DNA from: Candolleomyces eurysporus
Lineage: Eukaryota > Basidiomycota > Agaricomycetes > Agaricales > Psathyrellaceae
Length of the DNA: 57,395 bases
Reading direction: 5' to 3'
NCBI GenBank assembly: GCA_027579435.1
Contig: JANBPK010000793.1
Location: 1 to 57,395 of the forward strand
Shown: piece by piece, positions 1 through 11,932 of the stretch
Layout: every line of letters begins with the position of its first letter
How positions within the stretch are numbered: the stretch's first letter is position 1
Made by a program: the position numbers and the translations under genes
Notes under the pieces: model-generated
The model's database searches: none
The model's input: only the letters and a program-made list of their open reading frames with translations
Told to the model about the DNA's origin: nothing

Positions 1-38
1 CTTCACCTCGTGTGTCCCTTCTCATCCCCTCGACGCAG

Positions 39-3000
39 GCGACCTTGGTCCAGACATGTTCAACCGTCGCTACGACGCCTCGGTCGACTCCCATGCCAGC
101 ANGCGTCCCCAGCATCTCCCCCTTTGCAGACCCCGGTCTCGGCGCCTCTGAGCACTACCCCGCCTGGTCTGCGGACCGCCAGATACCCATGTCGACCGAA
201 GAAATCGAGGACATCTTTCTTGATTTGGCCCAGAAGTTTGGTTTCCAGCGGGACTCTATGCGCAACATGGTGTGTGAATATATTATCGTATTTCCTCTCA
301 CTGTCTAAACGTCCCCGCAGTTCGACTTCACCATGCAGCTCCTCGACTCTCGCGCTTCCCGCATGAGCCCGAACCAGGCCCTTCTCACCCTCCATGCCGA
401 CTACATTGGCGGCCAGCATGCCAACTACCGCAAGTGGTATTTCGCGGCCCAACTCAATCTTGATGATGCAGTTGGCCAGTCGCAGAACCCCGGTCTACAG
501 CGCCTGAAGAGCGTAAAAGGAGGAGGTAAAGGAGGCTCAAAATCCCTCGACTCCGCCCTCAACCGTTGGAGAAATGCCATGAACAGCATGAGCCACTACG
601 ACCGACTTCGACAGATTGCCCTCTATCTCCTCTGCTGGGGCGAGGCAGGCAACATCCGTTTTATGCCCGAGTGCATGTGCTTCATCTTCAAGTGTGCCGA
701 CGACTATTACAGAAGTCCCGAATGCCAGAACAGGATCGACCCCGTTCCCGAAGGCGTCTATCTAAACACCGTCATCAAGCCTCTCTACAACTTCGTTCGT
801 GACCAGGGCTACGAGGTCATCGAAGGCAAATTCGTCAGGAAGGAGAAGGATCACGCCGATATCATCGGTTATGATGATGTCAATCAGCTGTTCTGGTATC
901 CTGAAGGGCTTGCTAAGATTGTTCTCCGAGAAGGAGTGAGTTCATCCATCTGTCACAGTTCCAAACTATTTGCTCATGGTCTCTTTTTAGACCCGTCTCG
1001 TTGATGTGCCTCCAGCTCAACGCTACACGAAACTAGGCAAGGTCGAATGGAACAAGGTTTTCTTCAAGACATACTTTGAGAAGCGGTCCATGGCTCACCT
1101 CCTCGTCAACTTCAACCGCATCTGGATTCTCCACGTCTCCGTATTCTACTTCTACACCGCCTTTAATTCGCCCCAGGTCTATGCTCCCGCAAACAAGAAG
1201 GAGCCCTCAGCTCCCATGACGTGGTCCGCAACCGCATTGGGAGGTGCCGTCTCCACTCTCATCATGATCCTCGCAACCATTGCCGAATTCTCCTACATCC
1301 CCACTACCTGGAATAACGCCTCACATCTCACGACTCGACTCGTCTTCCTCCTCGTCGTCCTTGCCCTAACAGGTGGACCAACTTTCTACATCGCCTTGGT
1401 TGATGGCCGGCCCGGAAATGGACAAATTCCTCTCATTATCGGAATTGTTCAATTCTTCATATCAGTCGTCGCCACCATCGCCTTTGGGTTGATTCCATCT
1501 GGCAGAATGTTCGGCGATCGTGTTGCCGGCAAGTCTCGCAAATACATGGCATCCCAAACCTTTACCGCATCGTATCCCGCCCTCCCTCGTACCGCTCGCA
1601 CAGCATCAATTTGCTTGTGGTTGCTGATCTTTTCCTGCAAATTCGTCGAATCCTACTTCTTCTTGACCTCGTCCTTCAGCAGTCCCATTGCTGTCATGGC
1701 AAGAACCAAGGTACAACGATGCAACGACAAGTATTTCGGCGACGCCCTCTGCACCAACCAGGTTCCATTCACCCTCGCCATCATGTATGTCATGGATCTC
1801 ATCCTGTTCTTCCTCGACACCTATCTCTGGTACATCATCTGGATCGTCATCTTCAGCGTTGGTCGTTCGTTCGCCCTCGGATTGTCCATTTGGACTCCGT
1901 GGAAGGACATTTACACACGCATGCCGAAGCGAATTTACGCCAAGCTTCTCGCCACCGCAGAAATGGAAGTCAAGTACAAACCCAAGGTCCTGGTGTCGCA
2001 GATTTGGAACGCCGTCATCATCTCAATGTATCGCGAGCACCTTCTCTCCATTGACAACGTCCAAAGGCTACTCTATCATCAAGTCGACGGTCCCGATGGC
2101 AGGCGAACGCTGAGGGCGCCCCCCTTCTTCACGAACCAAGACGGCAAAGGAATGAACTTCTTCCCCATTGGAGGCGAGGCAGACCGACGAATTTCCTTCT
2201 TTGCATCCTCTCTCACCACAGCCTTCCCTGAAACACTCGCCGTCGAGGCCATGCCTACCTTCACCGTCCTCGTCCCTCATTACTCTGAAAAGATCCTGCT
2301 CAGTCTGCGGGAAATTATTCGAGAGGCAGATCAGAACACCCGGGTCACCCTTTTGGAGTATCTCAAGCAGCTTCACCCCGTCGAGTGGGACAATTTCGTC
2401 AAGGACACCAAAATCCTTTCGGAAGAGGCCGAAGGCGACGGTACCGCGAGCCAAGTCAACGAGAAGAAGGCTGATGATCTACCATTCTACTGCATCGGTT
2501 TCAAGAGCTCGTCACCAGAGTACACGCTGCGAACACGAATTTGGGCATCTTTGCGAGCTCAGACTCTGTACCGCACTGTCTCAGGCATGATGAATTACTC
2601 CAAGGCCATCAAGTTGCTCTACCGCGTCGAAAACCCAGACATCGTGCACAACTTTGGAGGAAACACCGAGCGACTGGAGCGCGAGTTGGAACGAATGGCA
2701 CGTCGCAAGTTCAAGTTTGCAATTTCCATGCAGCGGTTCTCCAAGTTCAGCAAAGAGGAGCAAGAGAATGCCGAATTCTTGCTGCGCGCCTATCCCGACC
2801 TCCAGATTGCCTACCTTGACGAAGAGCCAGGCCCAAAGGGTAGTGAAGCACGGTTGTTCTCCGCCCTCATCGACGGACACTCGGAAATCGACGAGAAGAC
2901 GGGCAAGCGGAAACCCAAGTTCAGGATCGAGCTGCCAGGTAACCCCATTCTCGGAGACGGAAAGTCGGACAACCAGAACCATGCCATCGTCTTCTATCGT

Positions 3001-5486
3001 GGCGAATACCTTCAGCTCATCGACGCCAATCAGGANAACTACTTGGAGGAATGTATCAAGATCCGCAATATCCTGGGAGAATTCGAGGAATTGTCAATTT
3101 CGAGCCAGAGTCCTTACGCGCAATGGGGTCACAAGGAGTTCAACAAGTCACCCGTCGCCATCGTTGGTACCCGNGAATACATCTTCTCGGAGAACATTGG
3201 TGTGTTGGGAGATATCGCTGCCGGAAAGGAACAGACGTTCGGTACCATGACGGCTCGTGCCCTGGCCTGGATCGGAGGCAAACTGCATTACGGACATCCT
3301 GATTTCCTCAACGCCCTTTTCATGAACACCCGTGGAGGAGTTTCCAAAGCCCAGAAAGGTCTGCACCTGAACGAGGATATTTTCGCTGGAATGAACGCAT
3401 TCGGACGTGGAGGAAGGATCAAGCATGTGGAGTACTATCAGTGCGGAAAGGGTCGTGATCTCGGTTTCGGCACTATCCTCAACTTCCAGACGAAGATTGG
3501 AACTGGTATGGGTGAACAAATGCTCAGTCGCGAGTACTACTATCTTGGCACGCAACTCCCCATCGACCGATTCCTCACCTTCTACTACGGTCACCCCGGT
3601 TTCCATATCAACAACATCCTCGTCATCTCTTCAATTCAAGTCTTCATGGTCACTTGTATGTCTNGTNATTTCTCTTTCATTCNTGNCGTNNCTNAACACC
3701 NTNTNTGCAGTGCTGTACATTGGAACACTCAACAAGCANCTGTTGATCTGTGAAGTGGATGCTCGAGGAAACACTCTGCCCACTCGTCCTGGATGCTACA
3801 ACCTCATCCCCGTCTTCGATTGGATTCGGCGCTGCATTGTTTCGATCTTCTTGGTCTTCTTCATTGCATTCTTGCCTCTTTTCCTTCAAGGTTTGTCGCT
3901 AGCTTTCCTGCCCGAGGCCTGATCGCTAATTGTTCACCCTTCCAGAACTCGTGGAAAGAGGAACCGGAAAGGCCTTGCTTCGTCTCGGAAAACATTTCTT
4001 GTCGCTATCTCCCATCTTCGAAGTCTTCTCCACCCAGATCTACTCGAACTCTATCCTCAGNAATTTGGCCCTTGGTGGTGCACGATATATCGCCACTGGT
4101 CGTGGTTTNGCTACAACCCGCATCTCCTTCAGCATCCTCTACTCCCGCTTTGCTGGACCCAGCATCTACATGGGCTTCAGAAACCTCCTCATCCTGCTGT
4201 ATGTCACGTTGGCCATTTGGATTCCTCACTTGATCTACTTCTGGTTCTCCGTTCTTTCGCTTTGCATCGCTCCATTCCTGTTCAACCCCCATCAATTCTC
4301 CTTCGCCGACTTCATCATTGACTATCGGGAATTCCTTCGTTGGATGTCTCGCGGCAACTCGAGAACGAAGGCGAGCAGTTGGTACGGTTATTGCCGACTT
4401 TCCAGGACCATGATTACGGGTTACAAGAAGAAGAAATTGGGTCACCCCTCAGAGAAGCTTTCGGGCGACGTTCCTCGAGCCAGTTGGCGGAATCTCATCT
4501 TCTCCGAAATCGTCCTTCCCATCTGCATTGCAACCATCTTCGTCATCGCCTACATGTTCGTCAAGTCGTTCCCCAACCCCGATGGATCCCAACCNCCNAG
4601 CCCTCTCATCCGTATCGCCATCGTCTCCGTCGGACCTGTCGTTTGGAATGCTGCCGTTCTCCTTTCCCTGTTCTTCATTTCGCTCTTCCTCGGTCCCATG
4701 ATGGATGGATGGGTGAAGTTTGGATCAGTTATGGCCAGTATTGCTCATATTTTGTGCTTGGTGGGCTTGGTTGCTGTCTTTGAGTTCTTCGTAAGTCCTG
4801 TTGNTATTCCTATGTTNGCATGCAAGATTAATATNTTCCTTCTTTCCGCAGTGGTTCCTCGAACTTTGGGACGCNTCGCACGCAGTCCTCGGTGTTATCT
4901 GCATTGCAGCGATCCAACGTGCCATTCACAAGTTCCTCATTGCGGTCTTCCTCACCCGTGAGTTCAAGCACGACGAGACCAACCGAGCATGGTGGACTGG
5001 TAAATGGTATGGTCGNGGCTTTGGCAATTCGGCTTTGTCGCAACCTGCTCGTGAATTCATCGTCAAGATTGTGGAGATGTCGCTTTGGGGATCCGATTTC
5101 TTGCTTGCTCATATCCTCCTCATCATCATGACTCCGCCGATCTTGATTCCATATGCCAACAGTCTGCATTCGACCATGTTGTGTGAGTTGTTTGTTTCAC
5201 CTCTTTGTGGGAGCATTGCTGATGCGTTTGCTATTAGTCTGGCTTCGTCCGTCGAAACAAATCAGGCCTCCACTTTTCTCGACCAAGCAGAAGAGGCAGC
5301 GCAGATGGATTGTTGTCAAGTACACGATTGTCTACATCTTCATGGTCGCGCTGCTTGCGTCGCTCATCATCCTTCGTGAGTATTACNTTGTTGAACTTCC
5401 AANGACGCAGGCTTACCCTTTGTTTTGCAGCCGCCCTGTTCAGGGATTACATCAAGTTCGATTGCGCGATTTGCAGGAGCATTTAA
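39..5486 (+). CDS. FKS1: 1,3-beta-glucan synthase catalytic subunit, 5' end missing
   Basis: Membrane glycosyltransferase that makes the cell-wall beta-1,3-glucan from UDP-glucose. The encoded protein matches the FKS family along its length: an N-terminal block around [12 protein letters not shown], the motif [13 protein letters not shown], a first membrane bundle, the large cytosolic catalytic core ([16 protein letters not shown] near 3372) and a second membrane bundle. Introns fit at 270-320, 936-990, 3656-3710, 3891-3945, 4791-4851, 5183-5237 and 5376-5430, and the stop is TAA at 5484. Bases 1-38 read as the end of an intron (CAG at 36-38), so at least one upstream exon lies outside the window. 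Omitting the N at position 102 joins two frames into a continuous reading; this looks like an assembly error. The two echinocandin hot-spot segments differ from the yeast form (see findings). Family assignment is certain; the exact first residues are unknown. Confidence 0.96.
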
Positions 5487-5968
5487 CTAACCTCATTCTG
5501 ATCTACTTCACGACCACGTTCTCCATACTGTCTGACATTCGCACTTTCATACGTCCGAGACTTTCTGTACTATACTTTATGATAGGGCTCCTCCTAGTGA
5601 GGTATTAATAGGCAGGTTGATACCCTGACAGGACACTGCTTACCCATTACANTCCTTNTTTGATTCCTACCGGCCAGTGCTTGATTTAAATAACGAGGAT
5701 CTGCACATTGTAGCGTAGATGCATACGATTTTTCTTGGAATACATTCACAATTATAGAAACTAAGTTCATTGNAAGATCTCACGTCGAACCTGAGCGTCG
5801 TTATGTGGNGCTAGCTATATATGTGTGGGAGGTATTTCAATTGCATCAGCCCGGCAAATTCAGTTGGNTTCTCTTCTTTCCAATACCTACTACCTACCAC
5901 CACGACGTTTGCTTGCGTTAGGCCCAAAGTGCTGAGCTTTGCTCAGTCCATAGGCGTGGTCGCTTGAC
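5487..5968. other. FKS1 3' region and FHIP promoter, no gene seen
   Basis: These 482 bases lie between the FKS1 stop and the FHIP start codon on the same strand. The first part is AT-rich, as expected of a 3' untranslated region, and contains scattered N bases. The second half has pyrimidine-rich stretches such as the CTACTACCTACCACCACGAC segment just before 5910. I found no reading frame with family resemblance and no RNA gene. Confidence 0.6.
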
Positions 5969-8900
5969 ATGTCCTATTTTTCGAGATTCCTGAGGGTACC
6001 GAGCCAACCAGCTCCTAAACCCCAGGTCGATCACCTTGAAGAGTTTCTGAAATCCTGGAATAGCGTCAAGGTTTGTTTCCCCTTGGTGTCACAAAGTGAT
6101 TTGGGCAANGGCTGAACACATAGCAACCACCTTGTTCTCGATAGGAAACCCTCCAGTACCCAGATGAGCGGCAGCTGAGGAGAGGGATTAGTTCGACGGA
6201 TGTCCCGGACAGGCTTCGTGCAATGGTGGATGCGCTAGTCGCAGAATCGGCGAGAGCGGACCAGGGGTATGTGCAATTTCTTTGATGTTTGTTGGCCCTT
6301 TGACGAATACACCAGCTATCAGGGAGACCGGAGAGTGTTTGGAGTATCTCTTGAAGAACGGTCAGTCGTGATGTGCTTGCTATTCATCACCGTCCGGGGN
6401 TCTGATGAGATGGTGTTNGCTAGATGTCTTGGGGACGCTTGTTCGTCTCAGCGAAGCCGATCGACCGAGTGGGATCCAGGCCGAGGTGTTGAGAGCGGTT
6501 CAGAACATGATTGTGCTGCTGGACGAGCAGTTCCTGGTGCATTCGGCAGTTCATAAAGCAGTCCTGCGATTGCTGAGAACGTGCGTTGGGGACGACCTTC
6601 AGGAACAGCTGGATGGGAGGAACAAGGCTATGGGGGCTGCGGGCAGCCTAATGAAGGCGCCACCATCTGAGCATGAGGAGGACTGTATGTGTCAATTTCA
6701 CCTTTGTTGCTTCGTTTTCTAACGTCCAGGTTTNGCAACTCTCAGTGGTCAACCTTCTATGTATCNTGTGCAGCAGGATTCTCACTTATCGCGAATTGCT
6801 CATGATATTCTTCCACGACAAACACTGGTATCGCTCAGAACCACTATTCTCAGTTGAGGAGGAAGAAGANGNGNANGAGGANGATGAAGAGGACACAGTG
6901 GTNTCCACNANCACGAACGACCAGACGAGCCCTCGGACACCTTCGCCAACCCCATCTCAAGCTACTATCACNAGTGCNCANCCTATAGCGAAGAAACCTG
7001 AATACGAATTCCTCCTATTCAACTACCTACTACGGTTCGTTCATCGAGAAGGGCAGATTGGAGAATTTGCNCGAGCCGGTCTCCTCTTCCTCATGGACGT
7101 CGCAATGTCTCCCGGAGACTCNAACGATGAAGCTGCCCTCGCNCTCGCAGAATACATTTTGGATGGGGATTTCTCAGAGGTGCTAGGAGCGGGTCTGGGA
7201 GCGGTTTATTCCCTCCTACCTTCGAAGCTTGGGTTCTTGCCCCCTGTTCGTGAAGATGAAGCAGCGGACGCTACCATGACGATCGGCAACCTGGGACTGG
7301 AGAACGAGGACGCAAAAGAGCACATATCGGCTTTGAGGGATCGGAATAGGGCCCTTGGGATCGAAGACGCTAATAATCCGGATTGCAAGGCACGCGTCGA
7401 CCACTTNCTCAGACTGCTCGAATTCATGCAGGACGTCCTCAGGAAGAATGTGGAGAGCGAAGGAACCGACGCGTCACTCCTCGTTGGNAGTCAGATNGTT
7501 CAGTCAATCCTGGATGCAGTNCGACGAATATTCATGGAGAACGTTCTCTATCCNTCAATNCTCGAATGCTCTGATAACGATGGGAGCTCCGTCGCAGTGA
7601 TGTCCTATATCGACATTATGATTCGCACCCTCCGACCGGGCCCACTCCTCAANCTTTTGGTGGAGTTCCTCACCGAGGAAGACAATGATGATTCAAAATT
7701 GCGCGGACGGAGCAACCAAATGCTGCGACTGGAAAGTGCTCCCCCTCCANCCAAGCCCGCCGACAAGAGCGAGAAGCACAGGCGGAGGAAAAGCAGCGCT
7801 ATGGTCCTTCTAGAAATGGAGGCGCCGGACTCCAGGAAGAAATCCGAATATTTCATTTCCAGTCGCTTNACTCTTCGAGACTTACTCCTCGCTAACCTCA
7901 AGTCGAAGAATCAAGCAAGCGGAACTGTCGCCTTGCAGCTNCTCAACACTATGCTTGGCCACCAACCCAAAAGAACGGCCGAGAAACTGCTCATCGTGAT
8001 TTCTGACTCGCAAGCCACCGCCTTCCCACACCCAGCCTTGGTTCACGGACCCAAAAGGNTGGAGCAGACATTCTCAGAAGAAGACGAAGACGACGATTAT
8101 GAATTCCGATATCCAGGCACAGACAACGCAGTGCCGCCCACAGTACCCTCTCATCTTTTCGAGCCCCTTTACTTCCAACCCGCTGTCACCTATTCAACAC
8201 ACGAACGCGAAATGGGTCTATATCTTGCCCTGATTTCTCGCGTTGACCCAACTTCCGCCACCGACGGTTTTAGTACAGGTTATGACCATTACCTTCGCGA
8301 TGCCGTAGCATGCATCCAAAGTCATCCATCGTACTGGGCTGCCACAGAAATTCAGTTCAACAGCGACGAGGCACAGAAGTTCAAGCATCGACTCAACGCG
8401 AACGACCCAGTTCTTTCCCATCTTCTGGAGTCCACGAGATCCTTCTTCTCCAACACACCTGACTTCAACGTCGGATTGACGGGCGTATTTGCCACCCTTG
8501 CTCTAGANCCTTACAGGTCCTTGGCAGGCTGGTTAACCTTTGCTACTAGCGACAGCCCAGTNGGAGATACAGACCGNCTGGACTACGATACAAAGGACGG
8601 GGATGACAAGTCCGTCGACTTCAACATAGATGAAAAGCTTGAAACGGAAACGAACGTCCTCCCAGCAGCAAGGATGGATGAGCACTCTAGGCCGGTTGTG
8701 CACACTGTCTTCCAAAGCCTCGTCAATCANTTGGAGCGATATAGGCGACAAATCGACGACTTTGACAAGTATCTTTCGGAACGACGACAAGGTCTACTGT
8801 TCTCGGAGAACCTTACAGANGCCCTTCAGATTTCCCTTGACGAACAGCCTGTACCACCCAGGCCTGTTACCCCAGTCGAGGTTCCCACCAAGCCAAAGCC

Positions 8901-9345
8901 CCGACCATCTGCAACCGCAGCGCTTGCCTCTCTATGGACACCGAAGAAGTCAAAACCAAAGCCTGCTGACCCCGTAACTCCTCCACGGCAACAGACNAAA
9001 GCTATTCCCCCCAGTCCTTTCGGTGCACATTATCACCAGACATCGTCNATCACCGTCGAACCTGTCATCGCACCCGTCCCCTTCACNGCATTGTGGACCC
9101 CGTCGAAGAAGCAGTCGTGGAGTGCCATGGACGATGATGTCTTCAGTTCTGGGTGGGGTGACCGGTCAACGTCCAGCAGCAACTTTGACGAAGAGGAAGA
9201 GGTCGAAGAACCATACAAACCGGCAACGGTAACCTTGTCCCAGTTACTGGATAATGTCGTCATGCTAGAGGAAAGCATCAAGGAACTCGTTGCTATAATC
9301 CATGCTCGACGTAGTCTAGGTATAGACGCGCTTCGATATCTGTAA
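5969..9345 (+). CDS. FHIP/RAI16-like FHF complex subunit (Hook-interacting protein)
   Basis: Homologue of the FTS-Hook-interacting protein (RAI16/FAM160 family). In fungi FHIP links Hook, and through it dynein, to early endosomes. The start ATG at 5969 opens MSYFSRFLRVPSQ, followed by the family's N-terminal helix (VDHLEEFLKSWNSVKETLQ) after an intron at 6071-6144. Further introns fit at 6267-6322, about 6361-6409 and about 6685-6729. The core includes TYRELLMIFFHDKHW, an acidic low-complexity loop near 6855-6960, and FLLFNYLLRFVHREGQIGEF. The C-terminal third is proline- and serine-rich, ending in a short helical segment (LSQLLDNVVMLEESIKELVAI). Two Ns, near 6418 and 6734, sit where the frame would otherwise break. 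The best spliced reading needs one extra base at the first and one base fewer at the second. Confidence 0.88.
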
Positions 9346-9493
9346 TGTTTCGTTTTCTGCNCTTGTACGATCTAGTAGGGAGAAATAGACGATGAAGATG
9401 GCAAGATTATGCATGAGATTTGAAATTTGAAACTACGATACAATGGCGNNAAAGCGAATACATAGAAATACAGAGTAAGGTNCAGAAAAGCCA

Positions 9494-10584
9494 TTACTTG
9501 CGTCTTGCCCGACTCCTCTTGGCCTTCGGTTCCTCCCCNCCCGCCTTCTTAGCCTTGTCGCCGAACAACCGTTCTTGAATCTTTGCAAATTCNTCGTCAT
9601 TCAGCTCTGGGGGCGTGACAGCCCGCGATTTCTTCTTCTTCGACGATATCTCTTCCTCCACATCGTCTTCACGAGCACGTTTCTTCCCCTTNCCCTTGGC
9701 TTTAGGNGCATATTTGGCAGCCAAGCTGTCAATGAGGTCGTCCGCATTCTTTTGACGCTTCTTGAGGATTAACGCCTGCAGTGCAGAGACATCTCCTTCT
9801 GCGTCTGCGGGATTGTCTGCAGCTTTGCCCTTCCCCTTCTTACGCTCCGTCGCCTTGCCGCTGCCGTAGAACTCGTCCCAAACACCAAGTTCCTTTGCCA
9901 GCTCTTCGGCCTCCTGNGCTTCTTTCTCGCNCTCCTTCCTGCGCGCTAGTTTGGCCTTCTCGTCCTTCGCACTCTTCTCCCATGTTCNTGTAGATTTGAG
10001 CTCCTTCTTAGATATAAGGGAGCTGATAATAATGACGAAGCGAGCTTCGTCTTCATGCGTNGAGTGGGGGATGTGGGTCATTATTTCGCCTATTGACCCG
10101 CCAGTCTCGAGGTAAGCCTTCTTAAGATCGTCGACTTCTTCCTGAGAGCCTGTTGTACGCAGCTGAGAATGGTTCACTACACAAACACTATGGAGAACCC
10201 ACCTTGGTACTCCTTTTTCAGCTCATCCAGCTTTCCACGCGTGAGGCGATCGAATAGGTCCTCGAAATATGCCTCCCAGCCGTCTTCACCTGCTGCCAGT
10301 TCGAAGCCTTCATCCGTCTTTCCGAGCTTGTCGTACCGCGTCTTTCTCTTTTCATCACTCAGTACAGCGTANGCGAATCCTACTTGTTGAAACTTNGTGG
10401 ACGCGTCTGCTTTCGCTTGTTCGCTGGAGGCGGTGTGCTTGTCCGGGTGATACATGAGCGCCAGGCGACGATAGGACTTCTTGATGGCTTCCGAAGTCGC
10501 TTCTCTTGTGAGGTTGAGGACTGCATAGAGATCCACGTCCTCTTCATCCGGGAAGAATTGGGATATTGGGTCGTTGTCGTCCAT
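9494..10584 (-). CDS. DnaJ/Hsp40 protein, DNAJC9-like
   Basis: J-domain co-chaperone resembling DNAJC9, which in animals couples Hsp70 to handling of histones H3-H4; that role is family knowledge, not shown here. The start opens [11 protein letters not shown]. The J domain occupies roughly residues 18-90 with the HPD triad in MYHPDKH. One intron (10150-10202) splices GAGTACCAAG to GCTCTCAG. After it come a helical region ([25 protein letters not shown], with acidic DEARF) and a long Lys/Glu-rich coiled tail. The C-terminus is strongly basic (RSRARRK) and probably nuclear. The gene is tail-to-tail with FHIP, with 148 bases between stops. Confidence 0.88.
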
Positions 10585-10623
10585 GGTGGCAGATTCAGGT
10601 AGAGATGCNGTTGACAGTGCCTC

Positions 10624-10661
10624 ACGCGTCACGCTTGGCGGACATTCATCAAGATCACGTG
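10624..10661. promoter_or_regulatory. ACGCGT and CACGTG motifs upstream of the DNAJC9-like gene
   Basis: ACGCGT (10624-10629) and CACGTG (10656-10661) lie 40 and 72 bases upstream of the J-protein start codon. ACGCGT is the MluI cell-cycle box bound by MBF in yeasts, and CACGTG is the E-box bound by Cbf1/USF-type bHLH proteins. The motifs are visible; their use here is inference. Confidence 0.35.
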
Positions 10662-10789
10662 CAGACGCGACAGAGCCGTCCGCACGGTCCGGATATCTGA
10701 GAGGGATACGAACANCTGCAGCTCAAGNGTCTACAGCNTCAAGGCNACAATAGAAAGGAAGTAACAGAAANCGAATNTATTTTCCGAGG

Positions 10790-11828
10790 TTATGATACAG
10801 TTTCTCGCAAGGTNTGGGCAACGACGGAGTGCAGATCCGTGCATTGCTTTTCACAAGTGTCCATACACTTAATAGAGAAGATATGAGTTCCAGCAANAAG
10901 AAAAAAGATGGCNTNCTTACTGATAGTAGCTGATTGGGTGTAATCGCTCCGTTCTGCCATAAACTGGTGATAGTACCCAGAGCAGGCATCGAAGCGAGAA
11001 CGAATGTGCCCTTGGAGCTCGACGCCTCTTGCTCGGTGGGGTCCAACCAAACATCTTCCCCAATGATAGCCTGTAAGCCATTGTTAGAGAGAGTACGAGG
11101 TCGGCAAGCATTTAAGCCTTACAGCTGATGTCGAAATGACGAGACCAAAGACCTCGATCCCTGCGTCAACGAGTGCGGCGCTTGCAGCTATGGACCCCGA
11201 TGCAATGCATCCCTCGATCCCGTCCGCTTCAATGATAGTGATAAAGATGTCTATTGTGGCTTTTGGNAGCGTTTCAAGCCGNACAGAAGGCAGAATAGCC
11301 TGATGGATGGCCATTGCAATNGATCTNTCTTCNGCGTCCTATGANTTTGATTAGTNCAGGGCTCAGGTTTAGATTACGACTCCGAACGTACGCGTATAGG
11401 AGCCCGTCTACGAGTGCATGAGAAGGGAGTAAATTTGAGCTCGACGTTCAAGCGTCCTTTATCATGGAAGGCGACATTTTTAGACTGGCGAGGACCATAA
11501 CTGCTCTGCAATGAGCCAGGAAAAGAATAACAAATCGCGCTGAAACCTACATTGCACACGCGATTTTGGTGTTCCCAGTTTCAATATACGCGGAGCCATT
11601 CGCTTGGTCAATTAATCCTGGTTGAAGGACTGAAAGTTCCTATTCATCNTGGGATATACGCTGAATGCATGGGCACTCACAAATCGGCCTAGTGTTGTCT
11701 GGGTTGCGACCCACNCTGGGCTTCCCAACTGTCCACTTGTCTTNTGGCAAATCCTCGTCTTCNAATATAGGCGCAAAGCTCTCTTCAGGCCCGTTTATTC
11801 GCCGTCTATCGAACCCAGATTGAGCCAT
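10790..11828 (-). CDS. MTR3: exosome core subunit MTR3 (RNase PH fold)
   Basis: Non-catalytic ring subunit of the nuclear and cytoplasmic RNA exosome. The start ATG (MAQSGFDRRRINGPEES) is followed by an exon beginning at 11629 whose reading is LQPGLIDQANGSAYIETGNTK. The family signature YGPRQSKNVAFHDKGRLNVE then leads to FTPFSCTRRRAPIR, SIAMAIHQAILPS, ATIDIFITIIEADGIEGCIA and LDPTEQEASSS with LASMPALGTITSLWQ. Introns include 11630-11680 and others of about 50-75 bases. The last exon encodes a short C-terminus ending HSVVAxTLRETVS at TAA 10790. Several Ns prevent exact calls at the C-terminus. Divergent from the PRCC-like gene. Confidence 0.9.
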
Positions 11829-11932
11829 TTAGATGTGAGGAGGACAGAAATGTTTTGAAACTCCGAAGTGCGGTCCCATTATTGCTGTAGCCTCTCGAAC
11901 NTTTACATCATAACTACATACTCTCATTCACC
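11829..11932. promoter_or_regulatory. shared divergent promoter MTR3 / PRCC-like
   Basis: Only 104 bases separate the two start codons, so both 5' leaders and both promoters must fit here or overlap coding sequence. I see no clear TATA box. An N lies at about 11901. Confidence 0.55.
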
